A DNA stretch of 64,000 nucleotides from Silene conica (GCA_029255685.2 CM055319.2:17511247-17575246); one strand, 5' to 3'; shown: positions 20,694 through 34,401, counted from the first letter of the stretch. The notes: a model not told the origin generated them from the sequence alone. Translations and numbers: made by a program.

Positions 20694-22647
20694 TGATACC
20701 CGTCGTTGTGGGTGTCAAAGATAAAATTTATAAACCAAACTAAAACTATAGATAGTGATAGTAAGGGTCGAACCACTGAGAGACAAGGTTAATTCTGTTT
20801 GCTAATTTTTAATCTATAAAATAATAATAAAAAGAGGGTTTGATTGATTGTTGCTAGGTCTAAAACAAGAATAAAATAAAACAAGTAAATAAAGAGGAGA
20901 ATAAAAATATAATAAAAGAGATGCTAGGATGTTCGGGTAATAAACAGCTAAGATACTATAAATCCTAAGTCAACATGTACTGCAGTCGCATAAGAGTGAT
21001 TCCTAAATTCTAGGTCACAAACCTTTCAGTCTTAAGTAACCTATCCGTCTTAAGATGTAAACCAATGCCCTTCCCAAATCTCTCAATCTTGGGTAGGTCA
21101 ATACTAACATCCTACAAGTCTCCTTTTGGTCTCATTGTAGGTTATTATAGTCTGCAAATTAAAGCGAAACGGAATTCGAACACGAGTCGGTCGGTCGACC
21201 TATAATGGTGGTCGGTCGACCTCCTGCCTGCGACAAGTCAATTCGGGAATTATACTACCTATGCATATTTACTCCCTACATCCTAACATATGAAATTTAG
21301 CTACTCATAGTTACTGGAACAATAATAAAAATAGGAATAAACATGAAAGTTATAAAGAACATAAATCTAAACATGCAATAATAATAAAGGAAATTAAAAT
21401 AAGATGAAAAGGAGATTAGGAACTTCGGTTCCTCATGGTTAAAACAAGTCAATGAAAGGTAAAATAATCAAATAACACAATCCCAAGGAACAAAGAATAA
21501 ACCTTTAGGTCAATATTCTACCCAATCCTTACGGTCTTAGGGTTCCTAGAAAAGCACTAAACTTTCGTTCAAGGGCAATCTCAAAGTTGTTGTTAAACTA
21601 ATCCTAACAATCTTTCAATCTGAAAGAATTAGTTTACCAACAACAATGGGGGATTGGTAATTTAATCATAAAACTATCAAAATCAAGTTTTTACCATGGT
21701 TCCCCTAATTCCTAATCACAAGAATTAGCTATGCATACTTTTAATTATGGAACTAACAATAACTAAGAACATTAAAGGAATTAACATAATTAAAGATGAT
21801 AATAAAGAGGAAACATGAATTGCGAAACAACAATAAGATGAACAACAAGATTAATTAAAAAGGAAAGATTGAATTGTAGCAAACTTACAACTTAATTGGA
21901 AAATCTTAGAACAAAGATGAAAGCTTGAATAAAATCTATGATAGAAAACTAGATTAAGAACTTGATCGATATCTGAATTATGGACTGAATTAGCTTAAAT
22001 AGGCGGAATTAAAGAGTTTCCTAATGACCTAAACACTTGTATGGGCTTTTCGGAAACTTCTGGGTCGGTGCTGTGGTCGGTCGACCAATATTTTCGGTCG
22101 GTCGACCGCTTTACGGATTTTATGCAATTCCTGGGCTTCCGGCAAATTCTGGGCTTTTCCAATAGGTATCTGGTCGATCGACCTACTTTGTTGGTCGGTC
22201 GACCAACTGTCGGGACTGCAGCGCGCATCGTTCTTAAAACAGCTGCCATGTCTTCGTTACTTATCGAAATCAAGCGATTCTCGCGGCGTTGGAAAGCTAA
22301 GAGGATAAGCTTTCACCTCCAACTGGAATCACTCCATTATCAGCTCTAGAACTCGAGATATAGCCATTTGAAACAGGCTGCAACATCGAAGATCGATTCT
22401 TTGCTTGTAAAAGTTATCTTTAGGCCTTGAAATGTGCGCTAAGCTTCGTTCCTTCTTATCCTTAGTCATAAAAAGTCCCGAGGGCATAAATTTGGTATAA
22501 AATCGTCCCTTTTCCGCATAAATCTGCAAAAGAGCATAAAAATACGAAAGTAGACAAATGTTGGGAAATAAAGGCTAAAACATAGTAAATGAGCGCTAAA
22601 ATGCGTGTAAAAATAGATGTAAAACATCATAAAATAGGCACGCATCA
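20694..22647 (-). repeat. TR-GAG 5' LTR (right copy)
   Basis: 1954 bp, about 0.6% different from the left copy. It carries the same three dyads. In the dyad at about 22075 this copy has GGTCGGTCGACC where the left copy (16465) has GGTCAGTCGACC. Confidence 0.95.
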
Positions 22648-22966
22648 CAACTCTTCAGAAATACATTCTCCCCTTTTCCCTTCAATATCTATATAAATAG
22701 ACATGGGAATGTGAAGATGAATGATATAGAAAAACAATCTCATCTTCTGCATCTTTGAACGATTTAACAATCTACACATAAAATACTTCTGAATTACATC
22801 TCTGATTTTTGTGCCTGAAAACAGAGGACACCGTCTTATCTCAATAGAAAATTCGGTATAACCCTGGCACTAATATAGGGTCGAATTGTTCTATTAGGAA
22901 AGCGAAGTCGATTCGGTGTAATTATTATTATCAATTCTTTATTCGTGAATACTCATCTTTCCAACA

Positions 22967-23643
22967 ATCTAATAGAACATTTTTTCTTAATGAAATCTGT
23001 CAAGATGTCGAATGCAAAGAAAATGACAATAGTAATGAATAAACTGTTTAAGTTTGAGGCGTTGATTTCAGAAGATGAAATATGTATGCAAGAAGTTTGG
23101 ATTTAAAAAATGGCAAAATTGTGTTTCTTGCTCTTTTAATGTTTCTGATATTTGCTGCATGGCTTACAATTTGGTTTCACAAACCTATCGACGTCTGGAC
23201 AAAGAATAGAAAAAAAATGGAAAATCTGCAGACCATTTTTAATTATAATGGATTTTAATTTTTGGTGTATACTATCCCCTTTATATTACTGGTTATGGTG
23301 GGATTTGTTTACTCGTATTCGAAGCCAAGGAGGTCATCCAGAAGGTTGTTCATGATTGACGTACAACGGAATATTAGTGAATATAATATGGCTTGAATGA
23401 TCACAAGGATAACAGATAAGTTTACGGATAATATTTTCTCTCATTCATTAATCATGTTGTTTTAATAATGGGTAAATATTGTGTTGTGTTTTCAGTAACT
23501 CTTTTGTGAGACCGTTTCACGCGTACAACGGGTTCATTTATTTGTATTAAATGAGAAACTTTATTTTTAAAAAAACAGATGGTTTCATGGTGTAAGACCG
23601 TTTTATTGTAGAATTTGTGTTGTGTTTTATACACGTTGACATA
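22967..23643 (+). other. Copia-2 5' internal piece
   Basis: About 680 bp between the 5' LTR and the Copia-3 insertion. The ATG-rich start near 22992 opens a frame of only about 38 codons with no recognisable Gag motif. Otherwise AT-rich and without identified features. Confidence 0.6.
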
Positions 23644-23648
23644 GATAC

Positions 23649-23828
23649 TGTGAAATTCTGATGATGAATGAATAATGTAAGTTTCATTGATAAACTTCAC
23701 AGGAATACAAAGCTAGCTTAAATAGGTACAAACTCTAACTGACTATATGGAATACAAAAAGATGTGGTCAACAAAGGAATATAGACAGTCGCTATATTTA
23801 CTCGGAAATGATATTCCAAATTCCAATA
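23649..23828 (-). repeat. Copia-3 3' LTR
   Basis: 180 bp. On the element strand it begins TATTGGAATTTGG just after the purine tract and ends ATTTCACA. Confidence 0.92.
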
Positions 23829-23835
23829 CTCCCCC

Positions 23836-26800
23836 TCAAGTTGGAGCACGGGGCACACCGAGACCCAACTTGAAAACCAAATGATCAAAAGCTTCTCCAC
23901 CGAGTGCTTTGGTGAACAAATCCGCGATTTGCTCCGCGCTAGGTACATGACGAGCGAGAATCTCCTTCGACACCAAGTGTTGTCGTATGAAATGGCAAGC
24001 AACTTCGATATGCTTGGTACGGTCATGAAAGACAGGATTTTTCGAGATATGTAGGGCAGCTTGATTATCACAGAACATGATCATAGGGTTCGTATGAAAA
24101 ATTCCCAAGGAACAAAGGAAAGACTTAACCCATAAAAGTTCACTTGTCACGGCACCCATAGCCCTATATTCTGCTTCAGCCGTGGACAAGGCAACCGTGA
24201 CTTGCTTCTTTGCGCGCCATGAAATGGGTGACCCACCGAGTGACACAAAATATCCACTTATTGATCGACGCGTTATTGGACAAGTAGCATAATCTGAGTC
24301 ACAATATCCTTCAAGTTGGAAATTGGAATTTGAATGTAATATGATACCTTTATTCGGATTTTTCTTGATATAACGGACGACCCTTAAAGCCGCATCCCAA
24401 TGCTCCTTTCTAGGTTCATTCACAAATTGAGATAAAATATGAACGGAATAAACAAGATCCGGCCTAGTAATTGTTAAGTACACCAATCGGCCAATCAACC
24501 GTCTATACTTCATTACATCCTTCAAAAACGGACCCTTGGCAAGACCCAAATCATGTCGTGCCTGCATTGGCGTGTGTGCCGGCTTGGCTGCTCCTAATCC
24601 GCTATCTTCGACAATAGTGACGGCATATTTCCGTTGGTTGAGAAATAAGCCTTGTGACCCATGAGCCACTTCAATGCCTAGGAAATACTTGAGTTTCCCT
24701 AAGTCTTTGATGCCAAATTTTGAATCCAAAAATTGCTTAAACTTGTCACAAGCCAATCGATTATTACCAATCACGATCATATCGTCGACATACACCAAAA
24801 CTCCAAGAAAAATCCCATTGTGATTGAACGTAAATAATGAATAATCCGCCATGGATTGCACAAAACCATAGTTCTTCATAGATACGGTAAGTTTAGCAAA
24901 CCAATTACGTGAAGCTTGTTTCAAACCATAAATAGACTTAATTAATTTGCAAACCTTCGTACCTTTACCTCTTTCAAAGCCTTGTGGAATTCGCATATAA
25001 ACGTCTTCCTCGAGATCACCGTGTAAAAAAGGCGTTGTTGACATCAAGTTGTTCAATAATCCATCCCTTTTTGACGGCTACCGCAAGCATGCACCTTACA
25101 CTAGTCATCTTTGCGACGGGAGCATATGTCTCATGAAAATCGACTCCCTCTACTTGAGTAAAACCTTGGGCCACGAGCCTTGCTTTATATCTTTCAATTT
25201 CTCCATTAGCATGATACTTTATTTTATATACCCACTTGCATCCGATCGCTTTCTTCCCCTTTGGTAGTTCCTCAATTCTCCACGTCCCATTTGCTTCTAA
25301 AGCTTCAATTTCTTTGCTCATGGCATCACACCATTGCTGATTTTGGGCAGCCTCACGATAAGAGGTGGGCTCTCTATGCTCATCAAGTTTAGCAAGAAAA
25401 CATTTATGGGAGTCGGAAAAACCGTTAGTAGAAATGTAATTAGCAAGAGGGTATCGTGTACCTGACCTTGAAGACTTCGAATGGTCACGGGAAGCATCCG
25501 CAGAGGGGGTGATTACTCGTGTCGACTTGCAGTAGTAATCCTTTTTCCAAGACGGTTCGAACTTCTGACGAGCCCCACGGCCCATATCAGCACCCACTTG
25601 AGCCGTGATTGGTTCATTTGTATCATGTTCACTACTGGGATGTGTATCAATAGTTGGTGTGTCCACTGTTATTTCAATTTGCCCAATATCATTCAATTCC
25701 GTACCCACTGTGATTTCATCATCAACCCATGCTTTTGTGTCAACATTTTCCTTTTGTACGTGGGTCTCAACAACTTGGTCATTATTTGCAGCGGAATATG
25801 GATACTCGTGTTCAAAGAAATGAACATCTCGGGACACAAAAACACGTTTTTCCTTAATGTCATAGACTTTCCAACCTTTTTTACTATGTGGATACCCGAG
25901 AAAAATACACCGCTTGCCACGCTTATTAAATTTATCGCGTCTTTTATCATTATTGTGCACGTAACACAAACAACCAAAAACTTTGATATTCTCATAATTC
26001 GGCTTTTTATCATATAAAAGTTCAAAGGGGGTCTTCCCGTCTAATAAAGGTGTGGGTGTACGATTTATTAAATAAACAGCTGTTAAAATACACTCACCCC
26101 AAAATTGTAAAGGTAAACCACTTTCGAAACGCAAAGCTCTAGCCTTTTCCAATATGTGACGGTGTTTTCTTTCAACCCGTCCATTTTGTTGAGGGGTGCT
26201 AGTATTACTAGTTTGAAAAAGAATCCCATTTTCCTCATAATATGTCCTCATCGGGTTTGCTAACAATTCCGTTCCGTTGTCACTCTGTATTAGTTTGACA
26301 CAAGTTTCGAATTGGGTTTTCACCATTTGACAGAAAATTTTCATGTAATCCCCTGCCTCACTTTTTTCTCTCATAAGATAAACCCAAGTTCCCCGACTAT
26401 AGTCGTCCACAATAGTTAAAAAATAATGAGACCGTGTCAAACTAGCAACCTTATAGGGACCCCATATATCACAATGAATCAAACCAAATAAAACACCACA
26501 TCGTTTATTATTCAAGGCAAAAGGAGTTCGGGATTGTTTCGCCCTACAACAAGAATCACAAACTGTGTCCGATGTCCAATGCAAAGAACTACCAATTAAA
26601 GCAGAAAATTGAGAAAAAATACTCTTCGACGGGTGTCCTAATCTCTTGTGCCAAAGATGAGCTATTTTCGTAACCCGAGCTGGAGCCATAATCTCATTTG
26701 CCTTTAACTGAAAGTAATACACCCCATGTCGATGCTCACCGCGTCCAATCGTCGTCTTCGTATTCAGGTCCTATATTTCACAAAAATCTGAGTGAAAAAC

Positions 26801-28089
26801 CACAATACAATTATTCTCACTAATTAATTGTTTGACGGATATTAAATCGCAAGTAAGAGAGGGAACAAATAAAACATCACGCAAAACGAAATTGTCGTGC
26901 AAATGAATTTCGCCATGAATGCACGCCTGGGCTTGCCTACCATCGGGCAAGCTGATATAAGAACGATTATCATCGACCCAAGTATTCACCAATAAGTCTT
27001 GTTTTCCCGTCATGTGATGGGAGCAACCACTGTCAATCATCCATTCAGTATTTACAATAGCCTTCATACCTTTTAATTTGTCACCATCAGGACTCCCTTT
27101 GAGCAGTAGTTTTAGCCGTTCAAATTCTTCACTGGTAAGACTAATATTCTGCTGCACCTTATTCGTATCTTTCGATCCCGATGTCGTGCTAACAGCATTT
27201 GCTTGCTGCTGTTCCTGGGAACGCCCTCTGCCGCGTCCACGACCTCCACGAGAACTGCTCCCCCGTCGGCCACGGCCTCTGTCTCGTCCCCGGACTGCAT
27301 CAAAACCATGCTTGGAATAAAAATTCTCTTCGGTATGATAATACTTACCACAATAGGTGCACTGTGGTGGCGTGTCGGACTCATCATTATCTCCCTTCGA
27401 ATTCCAGCCTTTGCCATAGTTTCCACCACCACGTACCGCCATCGCCGCTTCAATCTTGTCATCCTTAACTTTGGTTATGGATGCGTGTCTCTCCTCACGA
27501 AGAACAATCCCATAGGCACGAGCAAGAGTGACGATAGGATCATCCATTAACAGATTCGTCCTAACAGTTCCATAAAGTTTCGAATCTAGTCCCATAAGAA
27601 ATTGATGTACCTTTTCTTCTTCCCGTGCTTTGATGATCGAAGCAGCCGTTCCGCAAGTGCAGTCTTGAATGTGAATGTATTTGTCTAATTCATCCCAAAG
27701 GGATTTCAGTCGAGTATAATACTCGGTTACAGAGTCACCACCTTGCTTGCATTCATTAAGATCGCCCTTCAATTGATGAACTCTCGGGGCGTTCCCAACG
27801 GAATAACGCGACTTCAATTCCTCCCAGATCTCCGGTACTGACTGTGAGAAAGTGATACTTGGATGTAATTTTTCATCAATTACGTTCCGTAACCATGCCT
27901 TAACCATTGCATTACATTGCCTCCAAGCAACGGTTTCGATCGTCTCTTCATTGTCTTCCAATTCTGGCTTTTCAACCTTGCCTTCGAGAAAACCTAATTT
28001 ATTTTTAGTGTCTAATCCATTCTTGACCGCATCTGCCCACAAATCATAGTTATTGCCATTGAAAACGATTTGTGTGACGACAAGGTTCG
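23836..28089 (-). pseudogene. Copia-3 gag-pol polyprotein, main part (two lesions)
   Basis: One polyprotein reading minus strand from the Gypsy-2 junction. Gag: UBN2-type core (NYDLWADAVKN, AWRQCNAMVKAWL), then a zinc knuckle CTYCGKYYHTEENF whose last ligand is Phe instead of Cys. Protease: MIDSGCSHHMTG. Integrase: [39 protein letters not shown] and [40 protein letters not shown] and YVDDMIV. RNase H: YCDSDYAT, STAEAEYRAM and the final KHIEVACHFIR block. Lesions: an in-frame TAG at about 26768-26770, between protease and integrase, and a one-base insertion in a T run near 25025-25031, inside RT motif A. The first part of gag is displaced to 37404-37496. Confidence 0.94.
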
Positions 28090-29141
28090 TGTAACATCCC
28101 AATATTTCGGGACTTGGGATTTTAAAGATTTTAAGTTCAAGTTCGAGAAATAATTTATATTTCGTAATTCTTGGTATTTCATTTAACTAACCGTTTAATT
28201 TATGTGAGAATATTTAAAAGAATTTAAATAAGATTTTATTTAATTGCGTAATTTACGTCTTAGTAATTTAATTTCATAGTCCGGAAATATTTATATCATC
28301 TTAAGTTTATAGTTACTTTAAGTCGGTGCTTTTAGTTTAAACCGTCTTAAAACTTGCCCTATGGGCCTAACTTGTTAATGGACCCATTTCCCCTCTTTTT
28401 CCTCACAAAACCCTAACCCCACCAACTTCTACCTCCCTCCTCCAATTCATTTTTCAGATTTGCAACACCAACAAACATCATTTTTATAAACTTCTCCTTC
28501 AATCTTAAAATGCTCATAGAATCTTCGTTTCTTATCCGATTGAGACGATTTTCGCGGCTACGGATTCCTTGTCTCGAGCCCGTCGTTTTAAGGTAATCAA
28601 TCTTGCACTTTGTGATAGTTGAAATTTCGGCCTGTTTGGGATATTTCGAAATTCGTGATGTTTTTCGATGTTTGTGTTGTTTTAGACGGTGTTGGTGTTA
28701 ACCCGGAAGAAGGCTTGGTGATTATTGAAGTCAATCTCGAAGATTTCAAAGATTTCGCTAAGTAAAGGTGACGATAATGAGAAACTCGGCCTATTTGTGA
28801 ATATTAGCACTTTTGTTGTTGATCTTGTCATAGTTTCTGATTTATGTTTGAGTTGATGATTTACGGACTTAGTAACATGTTTAGGGTGATATTGTGGTGA
28901 AGAATTCATGCTTGAATTGATTGCTACATGCTTCAAAGTATAATTTCAGTTTTTCTCATTTTGCGACGGATACTCTTAAAATTCGTTTGAGGATTGTTAT
29001 GGGACTTACTTGCTGGTAGATGAGTAGAAATTGATGTTTGATATTGTTGGGTAAACATCTTGTGTAGCAAATTTGAATGTTGTAGGTCGATTAATGGAGT
29101 TTGCATAAATTGCGTTTTTGCGAAATTGGGTTACAGGCTCT

Positions 29142-29541
29142 CTGAGCCGGTCGACCGACCGGCCGCCGGTCGACCGGCTGGGAGAGCATTTGGGTGTTTT
29201 TCGTAAAATTTGGGAAAAAGGGTTTTGGCTGCCAGCCGGCCGACCGGCTGCCTGCCGACCGGCTGGTGGTCACTTGAGTTGTGTTTGTTGCGAAGAACTT
29301 AGATTAGGAAGGGAGCCCAGCCGGCAGACCGGCCGCCTGCCAGCCGGCTGGGAGTGCATTTGGGAAAGGTTACGAGTTTTGTGAAGGCTTGGGAGGGTCT
29401 TCCCAGCCGGCCGACCGGCTGCCTGCCGACCGGCTGGGAGGCCTTTGTGTTGTTTCGTTTTGGAAAAAAAAAAAAAAAAAAAGAAGGAAGGCTGAGAGGT
29501 CACCAGCCGGCCGACCGGCTGCCTGCCGACCGGCTGGGGAC
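29142..29541 (+). repeat. Five GC-rich palindromic units (Gypsy-2 5' LTR)
   Basis: Same five units in the same order as in Gypsy-1, including the distinctive unit 3 variant (GGCAGACCGGCC, about 29320-29352). A run of about 20 A separates units 4 and 5. Confidence 0.92.
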
Positions 29542-29832
29542 CCCTGTAGGCTATTTTGAAGTTTTCGTAATTTAATCGTAACTTTCAAACGGTTAATCGG
29601 TTTTACTTGAAACTTGTTTTGTGTACCTTTGACATGTATTTGAGGTCCCCGGAGGATGGGCAACATTAGATTGGGTTCGGGAATAGAGTAAGGATAGAGA
29701 CCCCCCGGTCGGGCAACCGAAAGGGAAACCGGCTCTCCCTCATCTTAGTTCTCGAGGTCAATTAAGTGTTGATTAGAGGTTAAAGGTAGAACTACGGTTT
29801 AGTTCATAGACTTTGATGATATTGTTTTGATG

Positions 29833-30426
29833 CGTATTAAGTTATGCGTTAAGATGTCGCCTCTGAACTTAATACGTAGGTTGTTTGTCATGTATAGGGG
29901 TATGCGTTAAGATGTCGCCTCTGAGCCCTATATGTGTTTGTTTGTCGTGTATGGAGCCATGCGTTGAGTTTTCGCCTCTGAGTTCTATACATGTTTGTTT
30001 GTCGTGTCTGGGACATGCGTTGAGTTTTCGCCTCTGAGTCCAGACATGTATGAGTGATCGCGTCGGAACATGCGTTGAGTTTTCGCCTCTGAGTCTGACG
30101 AGTAGAGCAACTGCACGACGGGGCAGTCAGGTTGTCATACCTTACCCGGAGTGCAGGTGTTTGGTGCTAGAACATGCGTTGAGTTTTCGCCTCTGAGTCT
30201 AGTATCTTGTAATGTAGTAGGGGTCCATGCGTTGAGTTTTCGCCTCTGAGTTCCTTACTTGTGATAGTGAATTGAATGCTAGTCCATGCGTTGAGTTTTC
30301 GCCTCTGAGTCTAGTGTTCTGTGATAGCCGGTCCATGCGTTGAGTTTTCGCCTCTGAGTCCTTGCTTGATATTGTGAACTTGGTACTTAGGTTATGCGTT
30401 AAGATGTCGCCTCTGAACCTTTGTAC
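29833..30426 (+). repeat. Ten constant-loop hairpins (Gypsy-2 5' LTR)
   Basis: Ten units, as in Gypsy-1, several with different stem sequence. Unit 2 pairs CATGTATAGGG with CCCTATATGTG (eleven pairs, two of them G.U), where Gypsy-1 has GTATGGGAAC with GTTCCATAC. Unit 1 keeps the perfect 11 bp stem. Confidence 0.9.
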
Positions 30427-31093
30427 TTGCTGTTTTATATCTGCTTGCCTTGATGATGGTACAGTGTCAGATATGCATAGTATGTTATTGTTGTTATATG
30501 AGTTGTGGTTAAATCATCCAAGGCATTGGATGACTCTTAGTTCGGTTTCATAAATAATTGGATTGAAAGATCCCCCGACTGGGTAACCAGTAGGGAAACC
30601 GGCTCTCCTTCCTATTTGTTTATGAAGTTAGTTGAGAGCCGTGCATGGTAATCGCATGATAGTAAGAGATCGGATGATGAGTTGTTTATGCTTCACATGT
30701 TGATATATGTTGGAGTATTCTGTATTGTTTTATATGTTACGTGTTGTCACAAAAGGTGGCTAGGAGAACTCTAGTCACTCCCCACTGATTGTGGCGTACA
30801 TGTTTTCATGTATGTAGGTACATGACAGGTGGTTGGCAGAGGGTTGCATGGAGCTAGCGAGCGATGATCCTATTCATTGATTGACTTACACGTTTACGTT
30901 AGCTAGACTTAGTTTACATTTCAGTTTTGAGTGCCTGTAGGGATGTGCCATCCCAGGCTGATTGTATATATGTTTTACTTTCAGTTTTAGTTTAATTCAC
31001 CTCGCATGTTGTTTGTACTTAAAAAGTTTTAATTCCGCTGCATTTTTGGTACTTTTGTATGTTTATATTTCCGCTTTCGCGAGGGGTTTTACA

Positions 31094-34000
31094 GTTGGTA
31101 TCAGAGAATTATTGCTCCCGACGCACTCATGTAACCCCCAACCTTAACTTGACCATTTAATCGAATAATGAATGAGAGATGGGGTAGATTTAAGGACTTA
31201 AATTGTAGTCTGTTTTGTGACTGCTTTTTTTAGGTTCTAACGTGTTGGTTGATTATCTTTGATTTTACTTTATTGCCTTCCAATCGACGAACCGTGGACT
31301 AATCCATCTGGCGATGAAGACCTGAGCTCCTACCGAAGATAGAAGATTCGTGCTACTGTTGGAGAATGCTTCTAAGCCTTGAAGATACTTCTCTTTCTTC
31401 GTGCATCACCTTTTTCGATAACTCTGGATGCACATCCTTCTTTTAGAATATTTGTCTATCTTGCTTGAACAGATCTTCATATCTTTTCAGCTTAACCTTG
31501 TTGCTTGGTTTCTTAAGGTGCCCTCTAGGTAACCTTCCCTTTTATTGGATTTGGAGAACTAGTCTTAGGATAACCGTAAGCTGTGTTATGAGAAATATTG
31601 TTATTTGAGGAATAACTTAAGAGGTATCGAGAGACATGTTTTGGCGATCCAAGGGTCTAGTTGTCTATCCAATTGGGAGAGTAAAACTGAGTGATAGGAT
31701 ACTTGCTTGAAGGTTGAGTTGTATACTTAATATTCGGTGGAACCTAACCTTGAGAACCATGCTTAGATCGTGAAAAAAATGTGGATTGAAGAGTACTGTT
31801 TAAGGAGTTAGATAAGATACTTGAGGTTATAGAGCAACTTGAAGGAATAGGCTTAAGATGCTAATGATGATGAGTGTATGATGAAGTGAGTTAGTATCAC
31901 TTGACTTAGGTGAGTGATTGAGTTGAGAAAGGCTCATTTTTGAGGAATGCGAATCATTTGCTATAATAGTGGAATGCTCGAAGAGGTTGACTTAAGCTTA
32001 GAGGAAGTGAATCACTATGTGACCCTAGGTGGCTTAATAAATCTTAGCGTTTATTTATTGAAAAACTTAAGTGAAATTTGAAGTTGCACCACCAGTATGT
32101 GGATGGAATGAAGTAATTCATTGAGAGATGTAAGTTCGGAAAAACTTGATGGTTTAAAAATTGTTATCTGGTGGACAGTAGGGTAAACAAATAAAGTGGA
32201 TATAGCATATAGGGAAGATGACCTGAAAGTGTTATTGGATTGTCATTAGTGGAACTAGCAGAGATGTGACATCTCAAACTTTTGGGAATAGGTAGTTATA
32301 ATGATGATACCGTCTAGAGTTGAAGGATAAGGGTTTACGAATCATTGGAGGAATTGTTCGTGAGAACCGATAATTGAATGACTTGAGGTGGAAAGTAAGA
32401 AGTGAGAATCCCGTGAGAATAGTGAGAGACCCGCACCTTGGGAGATGCCGTAATCGTTTCTTTCATATCGCTTCTCTCCTTTCCTTTCCTTTGCTTCTCC
32501 TTCTGATCATGGCTTCAATTTCATTGGAGCCCATAGCCTAAAGTTTCTTACCTTGTCATCTCGTTGTTCCTCGAGTCGTTTTCTTATGACTCTCTCGGAA
32601 CCTGTATCGTGTTTGTCTCTGAGGTTCATATCTCATCTCTTATCTGTGAACCTTGTTCCTTTTCCTTTAGATTAGTGGCGGGATCGACTTGTTCTTGGAG
32701 TAGTGAAGCTTGTCTTGAGGAATGTTTGGTTTTGCGTTGTCAGAATTTGGTTGCGAGAGTTTGCGATAATAATTTTCGGGTGATATGGGATATTGTGCCG
32801 TCCTGAGAGTTTCATGTTAGATGGCTATATGTAAGTAGTGATTATAGATTTGGGAGTACCATTTGAGGATTTAAATATGATGATGTGGTTAAATTGATGA
32901 ATTAGGTAAGTTAGTGCTACTTAATCTTAAGGAATTTTTGTAATGCAAAAAGGACCACATACTTGAGGAACGAGAGTTATTGGTAACGGTGTGAGAATGT
33001 TGAGACATTTATGATTTGACTTAGGGAGTTGACTGAGTGTTTGACCTTAGGTTACTTATTGAACCTCAGCGTTTACCTATTGAGATACTTAAGGAAATTT
33101 TAAGAAGCCCCACTGTTAGGTGGATCGTTTTAGATAGCTGTGGAATAATGAAAGCCTGTTGGCTTAATAGTACTTCATTAGTGGTTGACAGGTAACCGTT
33201 GATGTCTGAGGTAATCATAGAGTAAAAATTTGTAACTTATAAGTGTTCGTGAATATCATTCGGGGAGTTCGGAATGTGAATAGCTAAACCTTATGGAAAC
33301 TGTAGGAGTGAAAGTTGTTACTTCCTTGGAACTTTTCTTTGGGATGTATATTGTTGGTAAGTGGTTTGAAACCAGAGGATTTAAGAGTTGTTGCCTTAGT
33401 AAGTCTAGATTTGAATGATCACGGTTGTAATGAAAATTTGGGAACTTAGGATGTCGAACCTTGTGGAATGGGTTTGCCAGGATCGAACCGTTAAAATTTA
33501 AGGTCATAGGATGATGAATACCATATCTTGGGTTTTGAGTATTCGTTGTTATGGTGATAGAATTCCGGTTCAAGGTTTTGGAAGACTTCTTGTTGAGGAA
33601 TACCTTGTTCTGTGGATGAGATAATGGTAAGAGGGATCGTGAAACCATTGAGAGTCTAGAGATCACTTGAATTGTCCTTCTTGGGATATATTGGGAATCA
33701 TTGTGACGGTGCTTTGTTTATGGATCGAGTGGTTAGTGACCCCATGTTTAGCAAAGAGTTACCGTTTTTCTTGACCTCTAACCTGGTTGTTTCATACCTT
33801 CGATCCTTCTTCGTGTGTTCTGACAACTGTGAAACTAGAAACTCTCAATCCTTCGTGTCGAAAGTAATCTCTATGATCGTTTCTACGCTCCCGGTGACTG
33901 TTTTTGGAATTTCTTCGCTATCGTTAACCCTAAAAGTTGTAATTTTTGGAAAATCTTAATTGTTTTGAGGATTTGGAAACTGCTCCCTCTTTTGTTGAAA

Positions 34001-34401
34001 GTAAATAAAGGTTGATTTTGAGGAAAACTTGATTTTAAAGAGCAGAACATTTTACAACTTTGATGGATTTCAGCGTTGATTGCTACTGCAACTTGTTATT
34101 GGAGACGTCTGATAACCTGTGATGTGCTTATCAACACCGAATCAATCTAAATTTTGAACCTTATGATTTAATTTTGGGACTTGTCTTGGATTTGGAACGT
34201 CGGACTCTTGAATACGTAACGAGAATCCCAATGACCATTGACAAGACTCACACCTTAAAATCTTTTACTTCTTGAAACCTTTTTAAAGGTAAGGATTTGG
34301 GTACCATAACCCGTGTGGTACGTTTTGATAGTTAGTGATGTTTTCTTACTTATTTCCGTTTTCAAGTTTCGAGGACGAAACTTTTTGAAAGATGGGGTGA
34401 T
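31094..34401 (+). other. Gypsy-2 non-coding interior
   Basis: Starts with a primer site TGGTATCAGAGA (31096-31107, last base differs from the canonical C). No Gag, protease, RT or integrase motif is visible in any frame. It contains a diverged direct duplication: about 31900-32200 resembles about 32895-33220 (shared TTAGCGTTTA / TCAGCGTTTA, TATTGA..ACTTAAG, GGTGGACAG / GGTTGACAG). It ends in the purine-rich tract 34368-34401 shared with Gypsy-1. Possibly a deeply eroded pol, not demonstrable here. Confidence 0.75.

Larger units (their letters stand above)
15084..22647 (-). mobile_element. TR-GAG: gag-only Athila/Tat-like LTR element
   Basis: 7564 bp, minus orientation, with LTRs of identical length 1954 bp (20694-22647 is 5', 15084-17037 is 3') and target duplication CAACT (15079-15083, 22648-22652). 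The primer site matches tRNA-Asp. The only coding region is a 496-codon gag; protease, RT and integrase are absent, and the space after gag is non-coding. This fits the described TR-GAG class (terminal repeats plus Gag, mobilised in trans). About twelve LTR differences point to a fairly young insertion. It carries eight distinct GGTCGGTCGACC-type dyads (three of them within the LTR). Confidence 0.93.
14882..22966 (+). repeat. Copia-2 5' LTR, interrupted (14882-15083 and 22653-22966)
   Basis: The two pieces join at the TR-GAG target CAACT to give 516 bp, the same length as the 3' LTR. About eight substitutions separate the two LTRs (about 1.6%), the highest divergence in the nest, as expected for the host element. 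Confidence 0.93.
28090..31093 (+). repeat. Gypsy-2 5' LTR (3004 bp)
   Basis: Begins TGTAACATCCCAATATTTCG and ends GGGGTTTTACA. Related to the Gypsy-1 LTR but clearly a different family in its first kilobase. Modules in order: possible intron 28593-28685, palindromic units 29142-29541, GNRA hairpins, ten constant-loop hairpins 29833-30426, conserved terminal block. Confidence 0.94.

Noticed and set aside
33672..33959. Possible pol fragment in Gypsy-2 (FLGYIGN block)
   Set aside because: A short resemblance to the FLGH motif of Gypsy RT is not supported by neighbouring motifs in frame.
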